NCBI GenBank assembly: GCA_025055635.1
Contig: JANWWQ010000001.1
Span: 1 to 61,767 of the forward strand
Direction: 5' to 3'
Length of the DNA: 61,767 bases
From: Flavobacteriales bacterium
GTDB lineage: Bacteria; Bacteroidota; Bacteroidia; CAIKAF01
The position numbers were made by a program, and so were the translations under genes. The notes under the pieces were generated by a model. It had not been told where the DNA came from and did not search any database. It saw nothing but the letters and a program-made list of their open reading frames with translations. Within the stretch, counting starts at the first letter, position 1, and every line of letters starts with the position of its first letter. Of this stretch, positions 44,040 through 52,988 are shown piece after piece.

Positions 44040-44106
44040 TCACTAGTGAGGAGGAGACGGCAGCAGCCCGATCCCTGCGGATCGGAAGGAAGGGAACCGG
44101 CCGGTT
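44040..44106. repeat. Cluster of inverted repeats in the intergenic region 44002-44284
   Basis: Three inverted repeats follow within 67 bp: TCACTAGTGA (44040-44049, perfect palindrome), CCGATCC-CTGC-GGATCGG (44068-44085) and AACCGGCCGGTT (44095-44106, perfect palindrome). They contain GGAAGGAAG between the last two. No T-tract follows, so they do not look like terminators. A similar arrangement is seen at 59827-59872. The rest of 44002-44284 holds nothing that I recognise. Confidence 0.5.
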
Positions 44107-44284
44107 AAGAGTTGCACAGCTTCTTACAATACGTCGCCTCTCAGGAAATACAACCTGAAAAATATTCCAAGACATACAATCTATCCTTCAGTTAGGTCGT
44201 GGCTGTGTCTGCAACCAAGATAAAGGCAGATGGGTGAAACAAGGCAGGAGAGAATAAAAAAATTTTTAATAGGGGATGTGAAAA

Positions 44285-45025
44285 TCAGAAGTTGGGTTTG
44301 AGCATGTAACGGCTGTAGAAGTCTTTGACGATACGAGCAATTTCTATGGGATCGTCGGAAATGGAAAAGAGTTGAAGGTCTTCCGGACTGATGTTTTTTT
44401 GCTGGTGTAACACCACTTCGGTAAGCCATTGAATGAGACCCTCCCAATAAGAGCGACCCACCAGGACAATAGGGAATTTTCCGATTTTATGTGTTTGGAT
44501 GAGAGTGAGGGCCTCAAAAAGCTCGTCTAAGGTACCGAAGCCGCCAGGAAGTACTACAAATCCTTGGGAGTATTTGATGAAGACCACTTTGCGGACAAAA
44601 AAGTAATCAAAGGTTATGAGCTTGTCGCGGTCAATGTAGTTATTAGGAGCCTGTTCAAAAGGCAGGAAAATATTGAGACCTGCTGAACGGCCTCCGGCAC
44701 GGCGGGCCCCTTTGTTAGCGGCTTCCATAATGCCTTGTCCGCCGCCTGTGATGATGCCAAAACCTTGGCGTGAGAGGTGGAAAGCAATTTCTTCAGCGAG
44801 CTTATAGTAAGGGGAAGAGGGCTCTGTACGGGCACTGCCAAACACGGAAACGCAAGGACCAATGCGGGCCATTTTTTCAAAGCCCTGCACAAACTCGGCC
44901 ATGATCTTGAATAATTCCCAGGAATCGTGACTTTTGATGTCGGCCCAATCCATTTGATTGAGGGCCCGGCTTATTTCTTCAGGGGAGATATTGCTGTTAT
45001 CCGGTCTGGAGGGATTAAAATTCAT
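44285..45025 (-). CDS. LOG-family Rossmann-fold protein (TIGR00730 type)
   Basis: 246 residues. The hallmark motifs are GGGQGIMEAANKGARRAGG and PGGFGTLDELFEALTLIQT, which bind the nucleotide phosphate and hold catalytic Arg and Glu in LOG phosphoribohydrolases. Plant and some bacterial homologues cleave cytokinin riboside monophosphates; most bacterial members probably act on nucleoside monophosphates, so the physiological substrate is unknown here. The family has about 180 residues, and this one has an extra N-terminal ~60 residues (DSWELFKIMAEFVQGFEKMA), a form common in Bacteroidota. It is 21 bp after uvrA on the same strand and probably the last gene of that transcript. Confidence 0.9.
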   Translation of the reverse strand: MNFNPSRPDNSNISPEEISRALNQMDWADIKSHDSWELFKIMAEFVQGFEKMARIGPCVSVFGSARTEPSSPYYKLAEEIAFHLSRQGFGIITGGGQGIMEAANKGARRAGGRSAGLNIFLPFEQAPNNYIDRDKLITFDYFFVRKVVFIKYSQGFVVLPGGFGTLDELFEALTLIQTHKIGKFPIVLVGRSYWEGLIQWLTEVVLHQQKNISPEDLQLFSISDDPIEIARIVKDFYSRYMLKPNF

Positions 45026-45046
45026 AGAAATTCAGAGACTAAGATT

Positions 45047-47884
45047 TTAAATGAGTTCTTTTGCAAAAGTTTTAAGTTCTTGCCGTAGAAATTGGGCGGT
45101 GTAGCCGGTACCCTTAAGGACCATCTCCTCCGGCGTTCCGGCAAAAATGATTTTTCCTCCCTCTTCTCCTGCTTCAGGACCTAAATCAATGATGTAATCG
45201 GCGTTGGTGATCACTTCCCTGTTGTGCTCAATCACCAGCACTGTGTTTCCCTTGTCCACAAGGCGGTGAAGGATATTGAGCAACTGACGTACATCTTCAA
45301 AATGGAGGCCTGTGGTGGGTTCATCCAGCAGGTAGAGCGTACGGCCGCTGTCCCGTTTGTTAAGCTCGGCGGCCAGTTTTACGCGCTGAGCTTCGCCCCC
45401 GCTGAGGGTAGTAGCCTGTTGACCCAGACGCAGGTATCCTAGTCCGATTTCTTGGAGGGTTTGGAGTTTGCGCGCTATGGAGGGAATATTCTCAAAGAAT
45501 TCCACAGCTCTGTGTATTTCCATTTCCAGGATGTCAGAGATAGAGCGACCTTTGTAGCGCACTTCCAAGGTTTCGCGGTTGTATCGACGGCCTTGGCAGG
45601 TATCACAGGTCACCTGGACATCAGGGAGAAAATTCATTTCAATTGTTTTAATACCCGCGCCCTGGCATTCCTCGCAACGCCCCCCTTTGACGTTAAAGGA
45701 GAAACGTCCGGGCTTGTAGCCACGCACGCGGGCCTCGGGAAGCTGGGCGAATAAGTTACGGATTTCCGAAAATACACCCGTGTACGTGGCAGGGTTGGAG
45801 CGGGGTGTTCGCCCGATAGGCGATTGATCCACGGAGATCACTTTATCAATATGTTCGGTGCCGCGCAGGCTGCGGAAAGGCAAACCCCGTTCAGTGCTTT
45901 TGTACAACCGTGCCATAAGGGCAGGGCGAAGGGTGTCGTTGATCAGCGACGATTTACCACTGCCGGAAACGCCGGTCACCACAGTGAATGTACCCAAAGG
46001 TATCCGCAGATCCACGTTTCGAAGATTATGACCCGATGCACCGAGGAGTTCTAGGTAATGACCGTTACCGGGTCTTCGCTTGGTAGGTGTGGGGATAGAA
46101 AGCTTGCCGGAAAGGTATTTGCCTGTGAGACTTTCGCTATGGTTTTTGATTTTTTGCGGCGGACCGCAGGCCACTACGTGGCCCCCGTAGGTGCCAGCAC
46201 CGGGCCCTAAATCTACCACAAAATCAGCCTCTTCAATCATGTCTCGGTCATGCTCTACAACAATAACAGTGTTGCCATTATCACGCAGGCGCTTCAGGGC
46301 CTGGATGAGGCGATGGTTATCACGCAGGTGGAGGCCAATGCTGGGTTCATCCAAGATATACAATACCCGAGTAAGCTGAGAACCCACTTGAGTAGCCAGC
46401 CGCAAGCGTTGCATTTCTCCTCCTGAGAGGGTAGAAACGGGCCGGTTTAGCTCCAGATAACCCAAACCCACATCTAAAATGAAAGTGAGGCGCTTTAATA
46501 TTTCTGGTACAATTTCGGAAGCCACTGCTGCGTCCCGCGAAGGCAGTCTGGTTGGAAGCCCTTCAAACCAGGAGCGTAGTTCACTTAAAGGCGTAGTGGC
46601 CAGTTGGTGGATGTTCTTGTTGTCCACACGGAAGTATAGAGCCTCTGGTCTCAAGCGGGAACCCTTACATTGCTTACAAGGTGTAGTGCTCATGAAACTT
46701 TCGGCCCAACGTTTTAATGAAGCCGAGGAGAATTCGTTGTCAGCAATGTTCTGAATGAAGCGGGCCAGGCCTTCGTAAGGTGTGGCAACCGGTCTGAATC
46801 CCTCCGCCCATTCCACCTGAATAAGCTCTTCTGTTCCATATAGCAGAACGTGAAGAGCTTCTTCGGAAAAGTCCTTGAGAGGAGTGTCTAATGTGAAGCC
46901 GTACTTTCGGCCCACGGCTTCCAGAATCTTCGTTAGGTTTTGGTGGCGAAACCCTAGTACAGATAAAATGCCTGTGCGGATACTGAGGGAAAAGTCAGGG
47001 ATGATACGGTGGATATCCAATTGGAGGGTTTCGCCAAGCCCATTGCACTCAGGACAAGCTCCGTAAGGAGAATTGAAGGAAAAAAAGTTCGGGGCAGGGT
47101 CTGGGTAGGAAATACCGGATGTCGGGCAAATGAGATGCCGACTGTAGTGTCGCACCTGTTGATTGTCGCTAGAACGCACGGCCAGCCTACCCTTGCCCAT
47201 TTTGAGGGCTAGGGCTATGGCACGTTGTATGCGGGAAAGTTGGTCTTGACGAATAGAGAGCGTATCAATTTGTAAATAAATATCGTGGGTTTTGTAGCGG
47301 TCTAATTGGAGACCGGCTGTGAGTCGCTGACGTTTACCATCAATCCAAGCAATTTCAAAACCAGCCTTACGCACGGATTCCAACAGCTCGCGATAATGGC
47401 CTTTCCGGCCCAGGACAAGAGGAGCTAGGATAGATATGGATTGATTGTCAAATGAAGATGTTATCAGTTGGCATATTTGTTCTTCAGTGTAGCGCACCAT
47501 GGGCTCCCCTGTCACGGAAGAGAAGGCCTGAGAGGCTCTGGCAAAAAGAAGGCGGATAAAGTGGTACAGTTCGGTAACGGTGCCCACGGTAGAGCGTGGA
47601 TTGGTGTTGGTAGACTTTTGTTCAATGGCTACCACGGGGCTCAGGCCTTTGATTTTGTCTACATCAGGACGGGTGAAGCCCCCGATGAACTGGCGGGCAT
47701 AAGCGGAAAATGTTTCCAAATAGCGGCGCTGACCTTCGGCGTACAGCGTGTTAAAAGCGAGGGACGACTTGCCGCTACCGCTCAAACCAGTAAAAACCAC
47801 CAGGGCCTGATGGGGAATATATAAATCTATATTTTTAAGATTGTGCTCTCTAGCTCCGTAAATCTCAATTTTTCCTGAACTCAT
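45047..47884 (-). CDS. uvrA: Excinuclease ABC subunit A
   Basis: 945 residues, normal for UvrA. Damage-sensing ATPase of nucleotide excision repair, acting as a dimer with UvrB. It begins IEIYGAREHNLKNIDLYIP. Two ABC units are visible: Walker A FTGLSGSGKSSLAFNT and VTGVSGSGKSSLINDT, with signatures STLSGGEMQRLRLATQ and TTLSGGEAQRVKLAAEL and Walker B segments LYILDEPSIGLH and LYLLDEPTTGLH. Zinc-finger cysteines appear in GACPECNGLGE and in CEECQGAG with CDTCQGRRY. Its ATG overlaps the stop of the lytic transglycosylase gene (ATGA), so it is coupled to the polysaccharide/cell-wall run upstream. No LexA-type box was identified near it. Confidence 0.97.
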   Translation of the reverse strand: MSSGKIEIYGAREHNLKNIDLYIPHQALVVFTGLSGSGKSSLAFNTLYAEGQRRYLETFSAYARQFIGGFTRPDVDKIKGLSPVVAIEQKSTNTNPRSTVGTVTELYHFIRLLFARASQAFSSVTGEPMVRYTEEQICQLITSSFDNQSISILAPLVLGRKGHYRELLESVRKAGFEIAWIDGKRQRLTAGLQLDRYKTHDIYLQIDTLSIRQDQLSRIQRAIALALKMGKGRLAVRSSDNQQVRHYSRHLICPTSGISYPDPAPNFFSFNSPYGACPECNGLGETLQLDIHRIIPDFSLSIRTGILSVLGFRHQNLTKILEAVGRKYGFTLDTPLKDFSEEALHVLLYGTEELIQVEWAEGFRPVATPYEGLARFIQNIADNEFSSASLKRWAESFMSTTPCKQCKGSRLRPEALYFRVDNKNIHQLATTPLSELRSWFEGLPTRLPSRDAAVASEIVPEILKRLTFILDVGLGYLELNRPVSTLSGGEMQRLRLATQVGSQLTRVLYILDEPSIGLHLRDNHRLIQALKRLRDNGNTVIVVEHDRDMIEEADFVVDLGPGAGTYGGHVVACGPPQKIKNHSESLTGKYLSGKLSIPTPTKRRPGNGHYLELLGASGHNLRNVDLRIPLGTFTVVTGVSGSGKSSLINDTLRPALMARLYKSTERGLPFRSLRGTEHIDKVISVDQSPIGRTPRSNPATYTGVFSEIRNLFAQLPEARVRGYKPGRFSFNVKGGRCEECQGAGIKTIEMNFLPDVQVTCDTCQGRRYNRETLEVRYKGRSISDILEMEIHRAVEFFENIPSIARKLQTLQEIGLGYLRLGQQATTLSGGEAQRVKLAAELNKRDSGRTLYLLDEPTTGLHFEDVRQLLNILHRLVDKGNTVLVIEHNREVITNADYIIDLGPEAGEEGGKIIFAGTPEEMVLKGTGYTAQFLRQELKTFAKELI

Positions 47885-48876
47885 TGCGAAAAAAGTTCTC
47901 TGGTAAAGATGCCGCGAATTTGGTTTTGGGCCTCCTTGTAATTAAAAGGCTGAGGAATTAACACTTTGTATTTTTTTCTTTTCGGGTTGCGTAGATAGGG
48001 CTTTCGTATCCAAGGGTTGGCTTCCAGTAGGTGTTTGTAGGTTGTACCCTGGGCCAGAGCAAACTCTATCCAGGATGTTACAGCCGAGTCCACTTCAACT
48101 TCCTTTAAAGGAATGGGGGGAAAGAGCTGGTTTTCCTGAATATCAAAGTTGAAGTACGCCGGAAATTTCATAATATACTTAAGAGCCAAAATTCGGAATA
48201 CGTAACGTGAGGTTTCCTGGTTCAGATAAAGATTATAATAGGAACTTTGTTTTTGCTCTGATTGTTTTACCTGAAAACCGCCCATACCCATGTTATAGGA
48301 TGCGGCAGCATTGGTCCAGGAACCCAAGCGTGAGCGGGCGTCTTTTAAAAAACGACAGGCAGCCCGTGTAGCCTTCTCAAGATGGTAGCGTTCATCCACT
48401 TCATCGTTAACTTCCAGACCGTATTCTAGGGCCGTGGATTTGAGAAACTGCCAAAATCCTGCTGCTCCTGCTGGACTAACCACATTAGAGAGTTCGCTTT
48501 CAATGACGCAGAGATACTTGAAATCATCCGGTACACCTTCCTCGCTCAAAATTTTTTCAATCACGGGAAAGTATCGGCCAGCTTTCTTAAGGATCAATAA
48601 TGTTTTGGCATGGCGAAAGGTATTCTCCAGAATTTCTCTTTCCAGGCGTTCGCGCACCTCATAGTCGGCAAGAGGGACAGGTTCCCCTGCAAAATTGATT
48701 TGGTCCATCAATTCAGGGGAATTTACGCAGTAGCGGCAAGATACCGGGCTCTTTATTTCTTCGTTGTGATAAGTGGAGGTAAGTTTTCCATTTAAAAAAG
48801 TAGCCATTCCAAAGGCTGCCAGGATTGCAGCTCCCGAAACCCATATGCTACCAATTCTGTTGAAGGAGTGAACCAT
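47881..48876 (-). CDS. Lytic transglycosylase (MltD-like SLT domain)
   Basis: 331 residues. An N-terminal hydrophobic segment (IWVSGAAILAAFGMATFL) serves as signal anchor. The SLT domain spans about 95-250: catalytic Glu126 in CVIESELSN, then GAAGFWQFLKSTALEYGLEV, RAACRFLKDARSRLGSW and AAASYNMGMGGF. It cleaves the MurNAc-GlcNAc bond in peptidoglycan with formation of anhydro-MurNAc. The C-terminus (LIPQPFNYKEAQNQIRGIF) has no LysM repeats, unlike E. coli MltD. It lies 7 bp after the wecA-like gene and overlaps uvrA by four bases. A role in opening the wall for polysaccharide export or in turnover is inference. Confidence 0.9.
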   Translation of the reverse strand: MVHSFNRIGSIWVSGAAILAAFGMATFLNGKLTSTYHNEEIKSPVSCRYCVNSPELMDQINFAGEPVPLADYEVRERLEREILENTFRHAKTLLILKKAGRYFPVIEKILSEEGVPDDFKYLCVIESELSNVVSPAGAAGFWQFLKSTALEYGLEVNDEVDERYHLEKATRAACRFLKDARSRLGSWTNAAASYNMGMGGFQVKQSEQKQSSYYNLYLNQETSRYVFRILALKYIMKFPAYFNFDIQENQLFPPIPLKEVEVDSAVTSWIEFALAQGTTYKHLLEANPWIRKPYLRNPKRKKYKVLIPQPFNYKEAQNQIRGIFTRELFSQ

Positions 48877-48883
48877 CGTTATT

Positions 48884-49945
48884 TTAACGTTGGCTTTTCT
48901 TTAATCTTGTTGTGGAATATAAAGCCAAGAAAATAAATAGAGAAACCACCATACTTACGATGATGGAAAAGGTGTTCCAGGAAGAATTTCCATATACAAA
49001 ATAAATGGCAAACAGACCGCCGAAAAGGGAAATAAGTAAATATAGAATTGCCACCTGGCGTTGGGAAAAGCCATTAAACACGAGGTTGTGTGTGGTGTGG
49101 TCACGCCCCCCCACAAAAGGACTTTGACCCTTTAATAGACGATTGATGGTGACAGTAGCGGTATCTGAAATTGTAACTATGAATACCAACACAGGAATTA
49201 AAATATTTTTTGATTGAATGAACTGACCGTTTACGTCGGTGGCATTCCACAGGAATTTTACACCTAGCCAGGCCAAAAGCATTCCGATAAATTGGCTACC
49301 GCTGTCACCCATGAACATTTTTGAGGGATACCAGTTGTGGTATAGAAAACCCAGAAAGCTACCCATCATTCCCACCGAAATTAAAAGGTAAAAGTCGTCA
49401 TCGGTAAGATTGAGAATCTGAAAAATAGAAATAAATAATAATATTACGAAACTTACGGTTGCAGTTATTGCATCCATATTATCAAGCATGTTGAGCGAAT
49501 TCATTAAGCCTACGACCCAGAGAAAGGTGGTTATGTAATTGAGGGTTTCTACTGGGAAAACCCGTATGTAATTATCGGATATTATAAAAACGATGGCACA
49601 GGAAACCTGTACTAAAAACTTTATAAGGGGCTTGGTGTTGTATGCATCGTCGGCAAGTCCCATGACGAAACCCGCAACAGCGCAATACAGAAACCCCCAA
49701 AGATGAACTTCATAATATTTTTCTTTTATCATATTCGAAAAAAGAGCTATAATGACAAGGATCAGGAAAACCAGAAAAAAAGTAATTCCTCCAAGAGAGG
49801 GCTTTCTTGCGGGATTCCAACGTATTTCCTCGGAGATATCGCGGGTACCTAGATTGGTAGCAAATTTTAATAATAAAGTATTGAAAATGACTGTGAGCAA
49901 GCAGGATATAAAGAAAATAATTCCCAGTAGGTAAATCTTTTCCAT
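48884..49945 (-). CDS. MraY/WecA-family glycosyl-1-phosphate transferase
   Basis: 353 residues, about ten membrane segments. It transfers a sugar-1-phosphate from a UDP-sugar to undecaprenyl phosphate, starting a lipid-linked glycan. Motifs: KPSLGGITFFLVF, the Asp segment GLADDAYNTKPL, LNMLDNMDAITA, SKMFMGDSGSQFIGM and the cytoplasmic GGRDHTTHNLV in place of the HxH loop. It differs from MraY at 27824 and groups with WecA/WbpL-like enzymes; the exact UDP-sugar is unknown. Its start shares one base with the rfbC stop. Together with the export genes upstream it probably starts the repeat unit of a capsule or exopolysaccharide. Confidence 0.88.
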   Translation of the reverse strand: MEKIYLLGIIFFISCLLTVIFNTLLLKFATNLGTRDISEEIRWNPARKPSLGGITFFLVFLILVIIALFSNMIKEKYYEVHLWGFLYCAVAGFVMGLADDAYNTKPLIKFLVQVSCAIVFIISDNYIRVFPVETLNYITTFLWVVGLMNSLNMLDNMDAITATVSFVILLFISIFQILNLTDDDFYLLISVGMMGSFLGFLYHNWYPSKMFMGDSGSQFIGMLLAWLGVKFLWNATDVNGQFIQSKNILIPVLVFIVTISDTATVTINRLLKGQSPFVGGRDHTTHNLVFNGFSQRQVAILYLLISLFGGLFAIYFVYGNSSWNTFSIIVSMVVSLFIFLALYSTTRLKKSQR

Positions 49946-50481
49946 CAGAAAGGAGACTGAAAATTTCTGAACAAAATACCCTTAGAGTCTTTTTCAGATA
50001 AAATCGGATCATGGATGGGCCAGGGAATGGCCAGGTCGGGATCGTTCCACAAAATACATCGTTCCGAATCTCTGTGATATGGCGCTGTTATTTTATACTG
50101 AACGAGGGTGTTGTTTTCTAGTGCAAGGAAACCATGGGCAAATCCAGGAGGGATCCATAAAATGTGTCTATTTTCTTCGGAAAGTAATTCGGCATGAAAT
50201 TTTCCGTAGGTAGGAGAAGATTTTCGGAGGTCCACCACCACGTCAAAGATTCTTCCTTTAACTACACGGACTAATTTCCCCTGTTCTTTGGGAGGCACCT
50301 GAAAGTGAAGCCCTCGTAACACATTCTTATGGGAGCAACTTTCATTATCCTGAACAAAAGTGAATCCCGTGGATTTTTGTATAATTTCATTAAAAGATTC
50401 TATAAAATAGCCCCTATGATCTTTGAAAACACGTGGAATAAAAATAATTAAATCGGGAAATGAAAGATTAACTTTCTGCAT
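49945..50481 (-). CDS. rfbC: dTDP-4-dehydrorhamnose 3,5-epimerase
   Basis: 178 residues, normal for RmlC. Cupin enzyme that epimerises dTDP-4-keto-6-deoxyglucose in dTDP-L-rhamnose synthesis. Motifs: FKDHRGYFIESFNE, the substrate-binding NVLRGLHFQVPPKEQGKLVRV with the catalytic His, VVVDLRKSSPTYGK and WIPPGFAHGFLALE. The other rhamnose genes rfbA, rfbB and rfbD are not in the window. The start lies 14 bp inside the end of the autokinase gene. Its presence suggests that the polysaccharide made here contains L-rhamnose or a related 6-deoxysugar. Confidence 0.96.
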   Translation of the reverse strand: MQKVNLSFPDLIIFIPRVFKDHRGYFIESFNEIIQKSTGFTFVQDNESCSHKNVLRGLHFQVPPKEQGKLVRVVKGRIFDVVVDLRKSSPTYGKFHAELLSEENRHILWIPPGFAHGFLALENNTLVQYKITAPYHRDSERCILWNDPDLAIPWPIHDPILSEKDSKGILFRNFQSPF

Positions 50482-52987
50482 TTGATTTGGGCAGTTTTCT
50501 CCGGAATAAACGAATGTAAAATGGTTCTTTTTTATCTATTCCTTTTTCCTGGTCATAATACCCATATCCATATCCATATCCGTACCCATACCCATATCCA
50601 TAACCATACCCATAACCGTAACCATACCCATAAGCATAGGAACGACCATATCCATAGCTATAACCATAGTTGTAAGAATATCCATACCCGTATTTTCCAG
50701 CTTTCTGCAAGTCTACACCGTTAAGAACAACCGAAAGGTTACCAATCTTACTTTCATGTCTAAGATGATTCAAATTGTTTATAAAAAACCTTCTGGAATA
50801 TTCTGATCGGAATACATAAATAGGGAAATCGGCTTTTGTCATCACGGCAATGGCATCCGAAACTACTCCTACAGGTGGATTGTCCACTACGACGTAGTCA
50901 TAATTTTTTCTGAGGAACTCCAAAAGTTCGTTCATTTTGGAACTTAGCAAAAGCTCGGAGGGATTGGGCGGGGGAGGACCGGCTGTAATAAAGTCCAGAT
51001 TATTTAACTTACTTGGTTTAATACAATCTTCAATCCCCGATTGACCGCTCAGGATGGTACTCATTCCTACGTTGTTATCGGTCTCAAATCCTAGGTGAAT
51101 TTTTGGTTTTCGCAAGTCGCAGTCCAGCAGAACAACACGGCTTCCTGTAAAGGCCAGGATCCCCGCTAGGTTAATAGTGACGAAAGTTTTGCCTTCTCCT
51201 GAAATGGTGGAGGTGATAGCTATCACTTTCGATCCTGGTGCATTATTAAGGAATTGAAGGTTAGCCCGAATGGTTCGGAATGCCTCTGCTATGAGTCCCT
51301 TGGGCTTTTTATCAATAACAAGCTGAGAGATGGGGATATCCTCTTTATACTTATGCACCATACCCAAAATGGGGGCATCGGTATACTTTGCAATATCGGA
51401 AATGGCAAGTATTTCGTCAAAAAACAAATATTTTAACAAAATAAGAATTAGAGATAATATTAGCCACCCTGCAAGGCTTGAAATGATGATGAGCTGCCGG
51501 TCGGGGGCAATAGGCAGTTCCGGGGTTACGGCATATTGAAGAATCTGATATTCCGGTACGTAACCTTCTTTAGCCAGCATGTATTCTGTTCTTTTGTCAA
51601 TAAGAGAATTGTAATACTTTTCATTGATGGCTTGTATTCTCCGAAGCTTTGCCAGTTCGATGTTAGAAGTATCTCCTTTTTCGCTCCCCATCTGGGGCAG
51701 TAGAATGGCCTTTAATTTTGATATATTTTCATTTATTGTATTCAGCCGATTATTATAAACTTCACGAATAGTTTTTGCACTTTGGACAAGAGCATCTTTT
51801 TGAATTCTAATTTGATAATCAATAGCATCAAAGGCTTTGCTATTGGGCGTTACATTATAGGCTATGTCCTCTTTTCTAGCTAATAAATTTCTAATTTGAT
51901 TTAAAATAGGACTTAAATATTTTTCCGTTTCTGTTCCAGAAAGGATTACTAGCTGCTCGTAAATATCCGCAGATGAGAATTTTTCTTTCTGGAGAATATT
52001 ATCCAGAAGTTGAAGTTCCAGCTCTAATTTTAACTTAGCATTTTCCAATTCAAATAGAATCTGGGTTTGATTGTTGATATCTGTTTCCATTGGCAGGAGC
52101 GCTCCGTCTTCAAACAGGCGCGTTAACCCTGATAGCTTTTTTTCGTTTTCTGAAAGTTTTTCTGTGACAAGGCCAAGGGTTCTGTCAATATAAGCGATGA
52201 CATTATTGGCACTTTCCTGCTGTTTCTCGGTATGAAAAACTTCAAATTCCTTGGCCATGCCGTTTACGAAGTCGGCGGCCTTAACGGGGTTGTTATCTTC
52301 AAGCGTAATCTCTATAGTTTTAGCAGCCTCGTTGAGTACTTTGACTTTAAGATTTGTTTTATACTTTAGAATGTGTTTTGTTGGGTCGTTGATTATGAAG
52401 TAAAAGTCGCCTTTTACTTTTTCTAATTTTTCGTAATCAGGGTTTATTTTTAACCGAAATTCAGGAAAATCAACCCAAACGCCCAAGCCGACAGTTCTTT
52501 TCGTTTCGTTGTTCTTTATTTTGTAGAATACCTCAGCTACAGTACCGGAGAATCGGACGTAAACCGGCACACCGAATATTTTTTTATCAATCACTTCATA
52601 TTCTATGGTATACGGAGATTGTTTATACATTTCAAAGTCAATGATATTGCCCTTATTAAAATAGCTTACATCTAGGGCCAGCTTTTCAATCACCCGCTGA
52701 ATGAATACCGAGGAGCGTAAGAGCTCTACTTGTTTGGCTATATCATCAGCATACAATTGGCTCGTACCTTCAATAATATTGGATTTTTGTTTATTGGAGT
52801 CGCTGGTAAGTTGAATGATGGATTTTGTCTGATAAATAGGCTGTGTGTAACGAATAAGCAAAAATGCCGTGGTAACGGATATGAGTAAAAGTGTAACAAT
52901 CCATACGATATTTTGAAATATCACCATCATCAGGAGCCTTGGATCAAAGTCCTGATTTATTTGTGGAACTGGCTTAATGTGGGCCAT
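50468..52987 (-). CDS. Wzc-type polysaccharide co-polymerase and tyrosine autokinase with Gly-Tyr tail
   Basis: 839 residues. A Wzz domain with membrane segments at about 24-45 and 499-520 and a long periplasmic coiled-coil part between. The cytoplasmic BY-kinase domain has Walker A STISGEGKTFVTINLA (593-608), Walker A' VVLLDCDLRKPK (618-629) and Walker B DYVVVDNPPVG (697-707). The tail 766-811 holds 23 tyrosines in 46 residues, including an unbroken (Gly-Tyr)12 run at 787-810, followed by a basic end (RLFRRKLPKSN). In known Wzc proteins a C-terminal Tyr cluster is autophosphorylated in trans and controls chain length; this cluster is far longer than the usual few tyrosines. One base separates it from the export lipoprotein gene upstream. 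Confidence 0.95.
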   Translation of the reverse strand: MAHIKPVPQINQDFDPRLLMMVIFQNIVWIVTLLLISVTTAFLLIRYTQPIYQTKSIIQLTSDSNKQKSNIIEGTSQLYADDIAKQVELLRSSVFIQRVIEKLALDVSYFNKGNIIDFEMYKQSPYTIEYEVIDKKIFGVPVYVRFSGTVAEVFYKIKNNETKRTVGLGVWVDFPEFRLKINPDYEKLEKVKGDFYFIINDPTKHILKYKTNLKVKVLNEAAKTIEITLEDNNPVKAADFVNGMAKEFEVFHTEKQQESANNVIAYIDRTLGLVTEKLSENEKKLSGLTRLFEDGALLPMETDINNQTQILFELENAKLKLELELQLLDNILQKEKFSSADIYEQLVILSGTETEKYLSPILNQIRNLLARKEDIAYNVTPNSKAFDAIDYQIRIQKDALVQSAKTIREVYNNRLNTINENISKLKAILLPQMGSEKGDTSNIELAKLRRIQAINEKYYNSLIDKRTEYMLAKEGYVPEYQILQYAVTPELPIAPDRQLIIISSLAGWLILSLILILLKYLFFDEILAISDIAKYTDAPILGMVHKYKEDIPISQLVIDKKPKGLIAEAFRTIRANLQFLNNAPGSKVIAITSTISGEGKTFVTINLAGILAFTGSRVVLLDCDLRKPKIHLGFETDNNVGMSTILSGQSGIEDCIKPSKLNNLDFITAGPPPPNPSELLLSSKMNELLEFLRKNYDYVVVDNPPVGVVSDAIAVMTKADFPIYVFRSEYSRRFFINNLNHLRHESKIGNLSVVLNGVDLQKAGKYGYGYSYNYGYSYGYGRSYAYGYGYGYGYGYGYGYGYGYGYGYGYYDQEKGIDKKEPFYIRLFRRKLPKSNAES
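50561..50632 (-). repeat. (Gly-Tyr)12 coding repeat, 6-bp unit
   Basis: Twelve tandem hexamers GGN-TAY on the minus strand. Codons vary (GGG 5, GGA 4, GGT 3; TAT 10, TAC 2) and the longest exact tandem stretch is three GGATAT units. The wider Tyr-rich coding segment spans 50555-50692. This is not a CRISPR array. Confidence 0.9.
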
Positions 52988-52988
52988 T

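Noticed and set aside
44079-44100. SRP RNA suggested by GGAAGGAAG
   Set aside because: The surrounding bases do not form the conserved SRP helix 8 or the long hairpin; the motif is better explained as part of the palindromic block.
50555-50692. Possible CRISPR array or satellite
   Set aside because: The unit is 6 bp, in frame, encodes Gly-Tyr within a kinase tail, and there are no spacers.
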